A stretch of DNA of 37,215 nt from an uncultured Burkholderiales bacterium. Lineage in GTDB: Bacteria; Pseudomonadota; Gammaproteobacteria; Burkholderiales; Burkholderiaceae_E. Position numbers and translations under genes: made by a program. A model generated the notes under the pieces. It was not told the origin of the DNA and made no database searches. It worked only from the letters and a program-made list of their open reading frames with translations. The stretch covers positions 1 through 37,215 of the forward strand of contig CAIVAS010000122.1 in NCBI GenBank assembly GCA_903903975.1. The letters are read 5' to 3'. Positions 23,195 through 31,880 of this stretch are shown here, one piece after another. The first letter of the stretch is position 1, and each line of letters starts with the position of its first letter.

Positions 23195-24718
23195 TCATCG
23201 CAAAGAAATGCTGAACGTGCACTGGTAATGGAAGTAGTCGGTCAATTTGATTGCGTTCGCACCGCAATTGGCCATCTGCGAGACAAAGTTGCCAGTGCTG
23301 GTCAGTTTGAGCACACCGCTGGTGTCGGCGGCATTGCCGCGTACGACTTCGGTCAGAAGGGTGCTGGCGCCGGTCGTGGCATCGGTCTTGACGACGGCAC
23401 TGCCGGTGTAGTCGCCGTTGACGCGAAGGAAATAGTAATAGCCCCCGCTGTAGATTGCGTCGAGTGCAAGGGCGTAAGTCAGGTTGGTGCCGCTGGCTTT
23501 TGGAATCCCGGCACTCAAATCATTCACATACTCGAACTTGCCGTTGATGTATTGCAGCACTTTCGTGCCGAATTCGTTTGATGCCGGCGGGCCGGCCTGA
23601 GCACCGGTGGGGTTCCCCGAGACCACGACATTGATCTTGCCGTTGATCGGAATGGCCCGAATGCCATAGATCGCCTTCTGGAACATGTCCGCCGGAAAGC
23701 GTGTCGCATCGACCCGGATGGTGCCGTCGCCATTGCCCCAGAGCACAATCGGTGAGTGGAAGTGTCCGGTGTCGACCGACAGGATGTCGACATTGCCATC
23801 GCCATCGATATCCGCCAGGGCCATCTGGTGTGCATAGATCGACGGCACGCCGATCATCACGACCCGATAGCTGCCATCCGGCTGACTCAGGACCGCATAC
23901 TGCAGCGAGCTGTCATCGAATACCCCGTTGATGGTGAAGTCAGGGCCGGTGCAGCTGATGACCGCATCGGGCCTGCCATCCTTGTTCATATCGGCAATCT
24001 CGATGAACCCCGGGCTCACGCAGATCGAGCGGTCACTGGGGGTCTTGATCAACTGGCTGGTGACGTCGGTCCATTTGCCGCCTGCGTCCTTGCGAAGGAA
24101 ATACAACTTGGCTGGCGAGTCGGGCCATTTGGAGGGGTTGCTGCCGGGAAAGACGTCTTTGTAGTAGGTGGACGCGGTGATCGCGCTGAAGGCTCCTTCC
24201 TGCAGAAAATCCGCAAAGGCCACGCCACGCTCACCGATATTCTGTTCGCCAGACTCGAGGGTGACGCCTGGGATGTCCTGAAGATTGGGCAGCTTCGGAT
24301 CGTCGAGCGCGATGTCGTTCTTGTTTTCGTAGCTGGTCGCCAGAACCGGTATCGGCACCGTCAGCGCCACGGTTTTTGCGACCGCGCCGCCTGCGCCGGT
24401 GCAGGTAATCGTGTAACTGAATTGTCCGCCGGCGGCGGGCGTGATCGACTTGCTGCCACGAATAGTTTGGCTCCCCGACCATGAGTCCGAACTGGTGCAG
24501 CTGGACGCATCGGTCGACGACCAGCTCAATGTCACCGGACTGTTGACCGAGGCCTTGCTTGCTGAAAGCGCCATGGTGACGGTGGGCGCAGCTGCAGTGG
24601 TCGCGGTCGCTATGGTGCTCGTGCTGCTGCCATCACCGTTACCGCCACACGCAACGAGACTGGCTGCGAGCGGCAGGAGCACGGTGGCTGCCGCGCAGCG
24701 AAGTCTGTTTGTAGGCAT
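23195..24718 (-). CDS. Lipoprotein with Ig-like and FG-GAP/VCBS-type repeats
   Basis: The 507-residue secreted lipoprotein has a signal peptide ending in the lipobox LVAC (C24), followed by a Gly/Ser/Thr linker. Residues ~50-125 form a bacterial Ig-like domain (VTLSWSSTDASSCTSS, FSYTITCTGAGG). The rest has integrin-like calcium-binding repeats, IADMNKDGRPDAVISC and LADIDGDGNVDILSVD, as in FG-GAP/VCBS beta-propellers, with ALALDAIYSGGYYYFLR near the end. I chose the ATG at 24718 because it gives a clean lipoprotein signal and has GAGAG upstream; the longer frame adds 31 charged residues. It is probably outer-membrane-anchored and surface-facing. Its ligand is unknown. It lies 161 bp after the large exported protein gene and 28 bp before the MORN protein gene. 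Confidence 0.8.
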   Translation of the reverse strand: MPTNRLRCAAATVLLPLAASLVACGGNGDGSSTSTIATATTAAAPTVTMALSASKASVNSPVTLSWSSTDASSCTSSDSWSGSQTIRGSKSITPAAGGQFSYTITCTGAGGAVAKTVALTVPIPVLATSYENKNDIALDDPKLPNLQDIPGVTLESGEQNIGERGVAFADFLQEGAFSAITASTYYKDVFPGSNPSKWPDSPAKLYFLRKDAGGKWTDVTSQLIKTPSDRSICVSPGFIEIADMNKDGRPDAVISCTGPDFTINGVFDDSSLQYAVLSQPDGSYRVVMIGVPSIYAHQMALADIDGDGNVDILSVDTGHFHSPIVLWGNGDGTIRVDATRFPADMFQKAIYGIRAIPINGKINVVVSGNPTGAQAGPPASNEFGTKVLQYINGKFEYVNDLSAGIPKASGTNLTYALALDAIYSGGYYYFLRVNGDYTGSAVVKTDATTGASTLLTEVVRGNAADTSGVLKLTSTGNFVSQMANCGANAIKLTDYFHYQCTFSISLR

Positions 24719-24879
24719 CGTGCGCTCTCGTCGGGATACGAGAGATATCGGCAGCTCATCATGAAGCTTGAGCTTGTCGCGCAGGTCCTTGTGTCGCAGC
24801 CCGGCGGGCAACGCGTCGCAACGCGATTGCCTGCCTGTCTGGTTGGACGGACCGGACCGCTGTCGCCAACCGATGGGCC

Positions 24880-27168
24880 TTAGCGCCGTCCGCCGCGCCC
24901 TCCGCCATAACCACCACCACCGCCGCCTCCATAACGCGAACCCTCTGGCGGACTCGAGCCCCAGGACTTCGTCTGACCGGTCTTGGCATTGTAGGTGTCG
25001 GTCGAGCCGGTGTGGCTGTAGCCCTGGGGGCCTGCGGTGGTCGAGCCGCTGTGCTCGATGCTGCTGCCATCGGCACTGGTCCCCGAGAAGTTGGAGCTTC
25101 CGGAGCGCTGGCCGGTCGTGGTGTTGTAGCTGCGGTCAGCGGTGCCGCTGGCGGTGCCGCCTGCGGCGCTGGTCGCACTTCCAGATCTGTCCTGCGAGGC
25201 CACCCCGGTCGTGGTGTTGTAGCTGCGGTCCGATGTGGCCGTGCCGGTCCCGCCTGCCACCGTATTGGCGGTCGCCGAGCGGTCCTGTGAGGCCACGCCG
25301 GTGTTGGCGTTGTAGCTGCGATTGGTGTCGTAGGTGCCGGTCGTGCCGGTGGCCTTGTTGGTGTAGGTGCCGCTGTTTGAGACGCCTGCCACGCCTCCGC
25401 CGGAATAGGCAGTCTTGGTGCCCGAGTAGGCGGTGTTGCCGTACTGGCCATAGACGCTTGCCGTGGCGCTGCCACAGCAGGCATAGGGATGGTAGGCCGC
25501 GCCGTAATACGGTGTGACCCAGGCTGCCGTCGCAAGGCCCGTCGCAAATCCAAAGGTAAAGCCGAGTGCCGGGTTATAGACCGGCACGGCGGCCACGCCA
25601 TAGGTGTATGGCGGCGGATACCAGACCGTGCTGACATAGGTGGGATAGACATAGCCTGTGCCATAGACCACCGTGCCATAGGGCTCGACCACCGTGCCGA
25701 GGTAGCCCGGCGTATAGCCGACATAGACCACCTCCGGCGTCGAGCCATAGACGCGCACATAGGTCACGAAGTGCAGCATCGATGAGGTGGGAATGGTGTA
25801 AATCACTTCGGGAATCGTGACGGCGACCATCCAGGGCCCGGCGATCGATTCAGCGGTAAACCACACGCCCGAGCTCACCGCGTAGTAAGACCGCGGGTTG
25901 ACCTGGATGACCGGCACCGATCCATTGGTGGCTGCCAACAAGGGCGTGCCGGCAATCGGCTGAAACTGCGGCGCACCATCAAAGCTCGGCATGAAACCCG
26001 GGCCGCCTCGCAGCGGCACGGTCGCGGTCTGCGGAATCGAATTGGCAATCACCGCTTCCTGCGCCTGCGGCGTGCCAGCCACCGAGGCCAGCACGATGCC
26101 AGCGGGTGAACTGGTCGGGATGCGCGCGAAGTCAGGCGGCAATGCATTGCTGGCAACGAATGTCCAGGGCCCGTTCATCCCGACCGAGCGAAACCAGCGG
26201 CCCGACAGCAGCAGATACGTGTTGTTGCTTGCCGAGTCGATGAAGACATCCGCCCCGGTGTTGCTGGCCCACAGCAGCGTGCCGGCAACCGGCACGTAAT
26301 TGGGTTGACCCTTGAAGACGATCAGCTCGGTCGGGACGTTGCTGGTGTAGATCGTCGGCACGCCCCGGGCCAGAGACGGTTTGGGGTTGGCGCTGGGGCC
26401 GCCATCGAGCAGGTCGACGAGCCCGGTTGCGGCCAGCTTTTTCGCGACACTGTCGATCCCGAAGGGCGTGCTGCGCGCGACCTGCCAGGGGCCTTCGAGG
26501 GTGGGTGACGATAACCATCCGTCATAGACATGCAGATAGAAGGTCTCGCCCATGCCGCCTTGCAGGATCAGCGCGCGCGTGTTGATGACCCTTATGAAGC
26601 GGTTGTCATCGGGCAGCGGCCTGATTGCCGCCGGGCCGTCGATCGGCACCAGGATCGCCGGCGATATGCTGGCAATGATGCGCGGCGGGTTGTTTTGCAC
26701 CGGAAAGCTTGGTGCCTTCACGCCTGCGGCTTTCAGCGAGGCTTCAACCTTGTCGAGCGAGAGCGTACGCACGCTGCCGATCGCCTTGGTCTTCAGTTCA
26801 GCGCCGTAGGCAGCGCCACGGTCGGGCAGCGACGGGAAGTCAATTTTGGTGATCTCGACATCGTTCATCAGCACCGTGCGCGCAGCACGATCGACCGCGG
26901 TGCGCGCAGTGGCAAGCACCACCCCGAAAACCTGCGCCTGCGAGCCAGCCGGTTTGACCGAGACCGCCGCACGAAGCTGTATCTGATTGCCGTCCCAGGC
27001 ATCGACCTGTGGCTGGTAGACGAGCATGGCCGCGCCGCCGGAGAGTTGCGCGGCGCGTGGCCACGGGGCTGATGGCGCACCGGCGGGTTGGGCCAGGGCG
27101 AGGCCGCCGCCGCCAGCGGCCAACAGGGCTGAAAGGGTGAGTGCCCGGATTGAAAAAAGATGTCGCAT
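24880..27168 (-). CDS. Large exported protein with three W-x-GPW modules and Gly/Thr/Tyr-rich repeat tail
   Basis: The 762-residue secreted protein has a signal peptide (ALTLSALLAAGGGGLALAQ). The body contains three related modules marked by Tyr, Gly-x-Trp, Gly-Pro-Trp: LHVYDGWLSSPTLEGPWQVA, LLLSGRWFRSVGMNGPWTFV and YYAVSSGVWFTAESIAGPW. A Tyr/Val-rich region follows (YVGYTPGYLGTVV, VYGTGYVYPTYVSTVWYPP). The tail consists of 31-residue tandem repeats beginning DRSYNTTTGVASQDRS and a Gly-rich end with Arg-Arg. I recall relatives labelled 'carbohydrate-binding V/XII' in Burkholderiales databases, but cannot verify this. The gene lies 44 bp after the XpaC-like gene, so it is likely the last member of the TelA operon. 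Probably periplasmic or surface-located; function unknown. Confidence 0.78.
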   Translation of the reverse strand: MRHLFSIRALTLSALLAAGGGGLALAQPAGAPSAPWPRAAQLSGGAAMLVYQPQVDAWDGNQIQLRAAVSVKPAGSQAQVFGVVLATARTAVDRAARTVLMNDVEITKIDFPSLPDRGAAYGAELKTKAIGSVRTLSLDKVEASLKAAGVKAPSFPVQNNPPRIIASISPAILVPIDGPAAIRPLPDDNRFIRVINTRALILQGGMGETFYLHVYDGWLSSPTLEGPWQVARSTPFGIDSVAKKLAATGLVDLLDGGPSANPKPSLARGVPTIYTSNVPTELIVFKGQPNYVPVAGTLLWASNTGADVFIDSASNNTYLLLSGRWFRSVGMNGPWTFVASNALPPDFARIPTSSPAGIVLASVAGTPQAQEAVIANSIPQTATVPLRGGPGFMPSFDGAPQFQPIAGTPLLAATNGSVPVIQVNPRSYYAVSSGVWFTAESIAGPWMVAVTIPEVIYTIPTSSMLHFVTYVRVYGSTPEVVYVGYTPGYLGTVVEPYGTVVYGTGYVYPTYVSTVWYPPPYTYGVAAVPVYNPALGFTFGFATGLATAAWVTPYYGAAYHPYACCGSATASVYGQYGNTAYSGTKTAYSGGGVAGVSNSGTYTNKATGTTGTYDTNRSYNANTGVASQDRSATANTVAGGTGTATSDRSYNTTTGVASQDRSGSATSAAGGTASGTADRSYNTTTGQRSGSSNFSGTSADGSSIEHSGSTTAGPQGYSHTGSTDTYNAKTGQTKSWGSSPPEGSRYGGGGGGGYGGGRGGRR
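25111..25323 (-). repeat. 93-bp in-frame tandem repeat (two full units and the head of a third)
   Basis: The codons for the RSYNxxTG motif recur at 25297-25323, 25204-25230 and 25111-25137, exactly 93 bp apart, giving a 31-residue protein period. The first two units are complete and similar; the third diverges after its first nine residues. Units share the sequence GTTGTAGCTGCG on the plus strand. Copy-number variation between strains would be expected. Confidence 0.88.
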
Positions 27169-27212
27169 GAGGTGATTACCGTCGGATTAAAGGGGTGAAG
27201 CAGTCGATGCCG

Positions 27213-27842
27213 TCAGCGCTGCAGGAAGTCGGGCTGACGAAACTTCATCTCAAGAAACTGGCCATTTGCAATCAGCGCGCCTGCATCGCTCGCAGCGACA
27301 TTGGCAACCACTTCTTTGAGCTTGTCATCGAGCAGGGCGAGTTGTTCGTCGAGTAGCTGGCGGGCAGTCTTGCCATCTTTCAGGACATGCGTCATCCGAA
27401 AGGCGGGCGGCAGCGCGACGTAATTCGCCAGCGTCTCTGGAAGATAGCGCAACACCGTCTCGCGCACGGTGAACAGATCGTCATCATGCGACCGCGCACC
27501 CACAATGCGTGGCAAGACTTCGCCGATCGATTCGCGGACGCGGTCCAGACGCTTGCGCATGTCGTCAGTCAGGTGTGGCTGGGCCTGCGCGACCAGCCGG
27601 TCCAGACGCTCGAGCATCTGCTCCAGGCTCAGGCTGTCCTCGATGTGACGCTCGAGTTCGGCAGGCTTGCGACCTAACAGCCAGCCCGAGGCATACAAGC
27701 CGGCTGTGATCAGTATCCAACCATTATCGATAATGCCGGCAAACAGCAAGGCGGGACCCAGCAGCGCGAGTGCGCAGCCTGAAATATTGGCCGTGCTGTA
27801 AAGGAACAGCAATGCCCGCATCTTCAGCGTGCGCTCAGCCAT
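27213..27842 (-). CDS. XpaC-like membrane protein of the TelA operon
   Basis: The 209-residue protein has two hydrophobic segments at residues ~10-30 and 33-52 (ISGCALALLGPALLFAGII, ILITAGLYASGWLLG) and then a cytoplasmic helical domain with charged coiled-coil stretches (LERLDRLVAQAQPHL, MRKRLDRVRESIGEVLPRI). This architecture fits the XpaC family, which is commonly encoded beside TelA, but no catalytic motif is visible and the match is by architecture rather than signature. ATG at 27842 is used; an internal Met at residue 8 is possible. It lies 24 bp downstream of the VWA lipoprotein gene and 44 bp upstream of the large exported protein gene. It probably anchors or partners TelA at the membrane. 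Confidence 0.6.
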   Translation of the reverse strand: MAERTLKMRALLFLYSTANISGCALALLGPALLFAGIIDNGWILITAGLYASGWLLGRKPAELERHIEDSLSLEQMLERLDRLVAQAQPHLTDDMRKRLDRVRESIGEVLPRIVGARSHDDDLFTVRETVLRYLPETLANYVALPPAFRMTHVLKDGKTARQLLDEQLALLDDKLKEVVANVAASDAGALIANGQFLEMKFRQPDFLQR

Positions 27843-27866
27843 GATGTGCCGATCGGGCTCTGCGCA

Positions 27867-29468
27867 TCACTGGTAGCCGCGAATTTCTTTGAAGACCTGC
27901 CGCAGCTGCAAGTTGCGTCCGTCGAATTCACGCCCGCCCGAGAGCCGTGCGATCTGCTGCATCTCGGCAACATTGCCTTCGCCAAAGAGGATGGGAAAGA
28001 TGCGCGCGGCAAACCCGCCTGCATAGCGGGCACGAAAGTCGTCGAGACCGATGCCGGCATTGTTCTCGCCGTCGGTCAGCAACACGATGCTCACCAGACG
28101 ATCGGGTTCCCGCGTGAGTTCCTGGCGGGCCAGCTCTTCGGCGGCCACCAGCGCAGCGTAGATAGCCGTTCCGCCGTCGGCCACCATCGCATCAGCCTGC
28201 TGGCGAAGCGACGCGCGAGCCGCGTCGATCTTGTCCGCTTCAAAGCGCACCCAGACCGGTGCCGACACCTGGCTTGCAAAGGTGATCAGGACCACCCGCT
28301 CGCGGCTCTGAAAGGCGCTGTAACGGTTGCTGGCGCTTGCGGCGTTGTTCGACGTCTGCGCACCGGTCAGCCCCTTCAAGGCATCGCGCATCGCACTCAG
28401 CCGCGGTCCCTGCATCGAGCCGCTGACATCAAGAACGAAAATGGACGTTGCCGGCTTGCGCCATTGCGCCTGGTAGGCAGCCAGCACGGCATCGATCACC
28501 TCGAGGCGGTTCGGAAAGCCCAGTTCAGACACGGTAGCGAGGGGCAAGGCACCGGTCGGCGCGACATCGGGATTGGCAGGCCGCAAGAAGGCAGCCGACA
28601 GGGCGTCGCGCTGAAACGGCACTGCCTTCAAGGCGGCGACCAGTTTGGTGTAGGCATCGCGCTTGTCGTTGTTGAGCAGCATCAGTGGGTAATCGGCCGA
28701 AATCATGCCGTCGCGCGGATAAATCAGGGTCAGCTTGTCGGCCGGCGCCAGCGTCTCGTTAGCGCGCAGGATCACCGCCTCGTAATTGACCATTGCGTCG
28801 ATGGCCGAAGGATTCGCGGCATAGGCCTGCGCCAGCCAGCCCGAACTGCCGGCTGTCAGCTTCTGGCCCGACAGAAAGGCCCGCAGTGGCTTCTCATCGA
28901 CATCCCGTGTGTCAAGGTCTTCGGTCTTGCCTGCCAGCGCAGAGGCCACCGCGAACAGCGCGCTCATGCCGGTGTTCGAGCTGGTCGGGTTGGTCATGCC
29001 GTAGCGCAGTTGGCCGGCACCTGCGACCTTGGCGATCTCGGCCCATCCGGGCGGCTTTGCATTCCAGCCAAGTTCGGTCACTTTGGCGGCTTTGACGCCG
29101 AGTGCGATACGCGAGTAAAAAAGTTTTTCGCGAGCCAGAGGCTTGACTTGCAGCGCCAGAGCCGGGTACGCGCCATTAGGTGGGAGGATCGCGTCGAAGC
29201 GCTCGCCTGCGTTGATTCGTTCGACGATATCCAGCGTCCCGGCGTAGGACAGCTTCAGGTCTACCCCGGCGGCACTGGCCGTGCTGACGATGGCGGCCTC
29301 CAGATCCTTCAGCTCCGATCCGGCCAGAATGGTGAAGACCTCGCGAGTCGAAATGGGCGCCTGCACGCCCGCCGGCGGCTCGTCGCGCTTGCTGCAGGCA
29401 AGCATGGCCAGCGCCAGCACAGCGGCAAACAGCAGCCTGAGCGGCATGCGGCGCCCGGCTGGTGTCAC
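27867..29468 (-). CDS. Lipoprotein with solute-binding fold fused to a von Willebrand factor A domain
   Basis: The 533-residue protein is probably lipid-anchored. The hydrophobic lead ends at C25 (LAMLAC). Residues ~40-320 look like a class of periplasmic binding proteins (EVFTILAGSELKDLEAAIV, then YAGTLDIVERINAGERFDAILPPNG, and a Gly/Ser ligand loop NPTSSNTGMSALF). Residues ~335-530 are a VWA domain with an intact MIDAS start DVSGS, the MIDAS Thr region, and LLTDGENN. The GTG at 29468 overlaps the telA stop (GTGA); an ATG 21 bp downstream gives a tidier signal peptide and is an alternative. The long opposite-strand frame here has no motifs. The fusion suggests a ligand-dependent, metal-dependent adhesion or assembly role outside the cytoplasmic membrane. 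Confidence 0.85.
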   Translation of the reverse strand: MTPAGRRMPLRLLFAAVLALAMLACSKRDEPPAGVQAPISTREVFTILAGSELKDLEAAIVSTASAAGVDLKLSYAGTLDIVERINAGERFDAILPPNGAYPALALQVKPLAREKLFYSRIALGVKAAKVTELGWNAKPPGWAEIAKVAGAGQLRYGMTNPTSSNTGMSALFAVASALAGKTEDLDTRDVDEKPLRAFLSGQKLTAGSSGWLAQAYAANPSAIDAMVNYEAVILRANETLAPADKLTLIYPRDGMISADYPLMLLNNDKRDAYTKLVAALKAVPFQRDALSAAFLRPANPDVAPTGALPLATVSELGFPNRLEVIDAVLAAYQAQWRKPATSIFVLDVSGSMQGPRLSAMRDALKGLTGAQTSNNAASASNRYSAFQSRERVVLITFASQVSAPVWVRFEADKIDAARASLRQQADAMVADGGTAIYAALVAAEELARQELTREPDRLVSIVLLTDGENNAGIGLDDFRARYAGGFAARIFPILFGEGNVAEMQQIARLSGGREFDGRNLQLRQVFKEIRGYQ

Positions 29469-30691
29469 AGCGATACCTCTCCGCGCGGCTGCTGCACGGC
29501 GGCGATCGACTCCTGCTGACGCACACGGTCGAGGTAAGTGCGGCTTTTGGCTACTTCGTCACTCAGGGTTGCGACCGTCGTCTGCATCGAGTCGAGGGCC
29601 TTGGTCTTGAAGTCGGCGATCGCGTCCATCGTCTGGTAGATGTTGGCGAAGGCCTGCTGCAGTTTGGCAATCTCGATCGTACTGGAGGCAGCCTGCTGAT
29701 GGATGGCGCCACTCTGGTCGCGCAGCATTTCGCTGGTCGCGGCAATCAGATTGCCGGTCGTGGTGTTGAGTGCGCTGATCTGGTCAAGCACCAGTTTCTG
29801 GTTCGACAGCGCCTGAGCGACGATCACCGCCGTGCGCAGCGCGGCCACGGTCGTTGTGGTTGCCCGATCGACGCCCTTCATCAGCTCGAGATTGTTCTTG
29901 CGAATCATGTCGAGCGCGAGATAGCCCTGGATGTTTACGGCCAGTTGTGTGAGCAGGTCTGTGACCTTCTGGCGCGTGTAAAAAAGCATCTCTTCGCGCA
30001 CTACACGAGCCTTCTCCGGATCGGAGGCCTCGAGCTCGCGCGCCTTGGCGTCGAGCTGGGTGTCGAGCTTCTTGCCGATGTGGACGTATTTTTCCAGCCG
30101 TTCCATCAGGGTCCAGAGGTTGATCTTTTCCTGCTCGATCGCCGCGTTATCGCGCAGCAGTTCGTCCTTGCCGCGCTTGAGCGACTCGATGATCGCGTTC
30201 AGGTGCGACTGCGAAGACTGGTAGCGGTCGAAGTAGTCGGCCAGCTTGCTGCCCAATGGAATGATGCCGAGCAGCTTGCGCGCCGAGAACAGGTCGCCTT
30301 GCCTGGACGGATCGAGCTCCTCGATCTGGCGACGCAAGTCGATCAGGGACTTGCCGATCTCGGCGCCCTTGTCGAACAAGCCGTTGTTCAAGGCGCTGAC
30401 CGGCCGATCGAGCATGCGGTTGGAGACCGCCGCCGAGGCCTCGATGTCCTTGACGCCCATCGAGTGAATTCGTTCGACCGCCTGCTTGAAGACCGGGTCC
30501 TGGCTGTCATGCGCAGTGATGTCGTCGATGAACTGACGGACCTGCGTGTCGAGTTCAGCCACGTCCTCGGGCTTCAGGCGTACCTTGCCGCTGGCTGATT
30601 CGATGGCGACCGGTGCGACAGCGGCAGGCGGCTCAAGCGAAAACGCCTGCGGCGCTTGCAGTTCGGAAGGGTTCTGGGAGGGAGTGTTCAT
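29465..30691 (-). CDS. telA: TelA family protein (toxic anion resistance)
   Basis: The 408-residue cytoplasmic, mostly helical protein is of the TelA/KlaA family, associated with tellurite and other stress resistance though its biochemical role is unresolved. Family features are visible: an acidic/Pro-rich N-terminus, then LLGIIPLGSKLADYFDRYQSSQSHLNAIIESL, the long coiled-coil centre with KINLWTLMERLEKYVHIGKKLD, RKNNLELMKGVDRATTTTVAALRTAVIVAQAL and a helical tail with NTTTGNLIAATSEMLRDQS. Length is normal for the family. AGGA lies ahead of the start at 30691. It is the second gene of the operon: 14 bp after the membrane solute-binding-like gene and overlapping the VWA lipoprotein gene. No terC or terD genes are nearby. 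Confidence 0.93.
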   Translation of the reverse strand: MNTPSQNPSELQAPQAFSLEPPAAVAPVAIESASGKVRLKPEDVAELDTQVRQFIDDITAHDSQDPVFKQAVERIHSMGVKDIEASAAVSNRMLDRPVSALNNGLFDKGAEIGKSLIDLRRQIEELDPSRQGDLFSARKLLGIIPLGSKLADYFDRYQSSQSHLNAIIESLKRGKDELLRDNAAIEQEKINLWTLMERLEKYVHIGKKLDTQLDAKARELEASDPEKARVVREEMLFYTRQKVTDLLTQLAVNIQGYLALDMIRKNNLELMKGVDRATTTTVAALRTAVIVAQALSNQKLVLDQISALNTTTGNLIAATSEMLRDQSGAIHQQAASSTIEIAKLQQAFANIYQTMDAIADFKTKALDSMQTTVATLSDEVAKSRTYLDRVRQQESIAAVQQPRGEVSL

Positions 30692-30705
30692 GGGAAGTCC
30701 TCTGC

Positions 30706-31830
30706 CTATTTGAAGCGGGCTTCAATGCCCGTAATCATTCGTTCGAGCCATTCGTAGCTGGGCGGATCGATCACATCGACCAGCACTTCAGGAACCTTCA
30801 CGCCTCGCTTCGCCCAAGTCTCGGGACCCTTGATGTCACCGCCGGTGCGATAGCCGTACTCGTGTGCGAGCTCGCGCAGCGCAGGATCGTTCTCGAGCGC
30901 AGCGCCAAGTCGCGCGCCTGCAGGCGTATAGGGCACCAGGACATGCTTGGAGTAAACGGTTGGTCTGGGATAAAGCAGAACCATGTCGGCCTTGAGGCGC
31001 TCGGGGTTCTTGAGCCAGAACTCGACCATCTGTGACTCGTAAGCCACCAGCAGCGGCGCCTTGCCCATGCCAAGCGCAAGGTAGTCTTCGAATGGACCGG
31101 CCGAAGACTGTTCCTGAAAACCCTGCCGCAAAAAGAGTGGCGCCACGATCGGCATGACGCGATCGACATCCTCCTGACTTTGTACGATCTGCTGGCTATT
31201 GGCGATATAACTGGCCAGCGACAGAAACATGGCCGCCGAATTGGAGGTTCGAACATCGGTTGAATTGATCAGCACCGATTTGCTGGTGGCAAATGCGCTG
31301 CTCGACTTCAATTCTTTCCAGCGTGTGCCCTTTTCCACTGCGGCCATCAGGCCAGGCAGATCGACGATGTAATAGAAGTCTCCCTGCTTTGCCGCCATGC
31401 CATTGGCAACCAGGATCTCGGCGATAGGACGCCAGCTAGCAAAAACGATGGGCGTGTAGAACGGCGTAAAGACATTGCTTGCCTTGGAGAGCGAGCGTAA
31501 CTGCTGAGCGGCCGGGGCCCCCGACGGAAAGCCGAAGTCGAATGTCTTTGCGTCATATCGGCTGGCGATAACGCGCGAACCAGCCTTTTCGACGTTGACG
31601 GTGATGCCCTGCAGAGCGAGTGCTTTTTGCACCCTCGCATCGGCGAAGAAGGGTTCCTTTTCTGACCCGATCAGGCCGCGCAGGCTGACCTGCTTGTCGC
31701 GCTCGATTTTCGCAGCCTCGGTGGCGACCGATTCGTCGCGCACGCGGGTATTCGAGTACCAGACTCCAGCAGCAACCGCGGCCAGCAAGACCACGGCCAG
31801 TACCGGGGCAATCAGCCTGCGAATGTCCAA
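30706..31830 (-). CDS. Membrane-anchored solute-binding-like protein heading the TelA operon
   Basis: The 374-residue protein has one N-terminal membrane segment (residues ~6-26, LIAPVLAVVLLAAVAAGVWY) and no lipobox, so it is probably held in the inner membrane with the rest outside. The exposed part resembles a periplasmic binding protein: LRGLIGSEKEPFFADARVQKALA, FDFGFPSGAP, FTPFYTPIVFASWRPIAEIL, LINSTDVRTSNSAAMFLSL, and late VLLYPRPTVYSKHVLVPYT. It is related in style to the binding-fold half of the VWA lipoprotein two genes downstream. The start codon is TTG at 31830, with AGGGAG about 10 bases upstream and a membrane segment starting at once. No ABC transporter genes accompany it, so sensing rather than uptake is likely. 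Confidence 0.72.
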   Translation of the reverse strand: MDIRRLIAPVLAVVLLAAVAAGVWYSNTRVRDESVATEAAKIERDKQVSLRGLIGSEKEPFFADARVQKALALQGITVNVEKAGSRVIASRYDAKTFDFGFPSGAPAAQQLRSLSKASNVFTPFYTPIVFASWRPIAEILVANGMAAKQGDFYYIVDLPGLMAAVEKGTRWKELKSSSAFATSKSVLINSTDVRTSNSAAMFLSLASYIANSQQIVQSQEDVDRVMPIVAPLFLRQGFQEQSSAGPFEDYLALGMGKAPLLVAYESQMVEFWLKNPERLKADMVLLYPRPTVYSKHVLVPYTPAGARLGAALENDPALRELAHEYGYRTGGDIKGPETWAKRGVKVPEVLVDVIDPPSYEWLERMITGIEARFK

Positions 31831-31880
31831 GATGCTGTTGCTCCCTGATCTGTCGGACGAAAAACATGAATAGTATCGGA

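Noticed and set aside
25111-25323. Regularly spaced repeats as a possible CRISPR array
   Set aside because: The period is in frame, the repeats are 93 bp without unique spacers, and they encode a protein tail.
24759-25760. 333-codon minus-strand Pro/Ala/Arg-rich frame overlapping the exported repeat protein
   Set aside because: Low-complexity product of the repeat tail read in another frame.
27846-29519. 557-codon open frame on the plus strand across the VWA lipoprotein gene
   Set aside because: Arg/Gly/His-rich with no domain. The opposite strand has a lipoprotein signal, binding-fold motifs and an intact MIDAS.
29462-30598. 378-codon plus-strand frame across telA
   Set aside because: Shadow of the TelA gene in GC-rich DNA; no recognisable motif or ribosome site.
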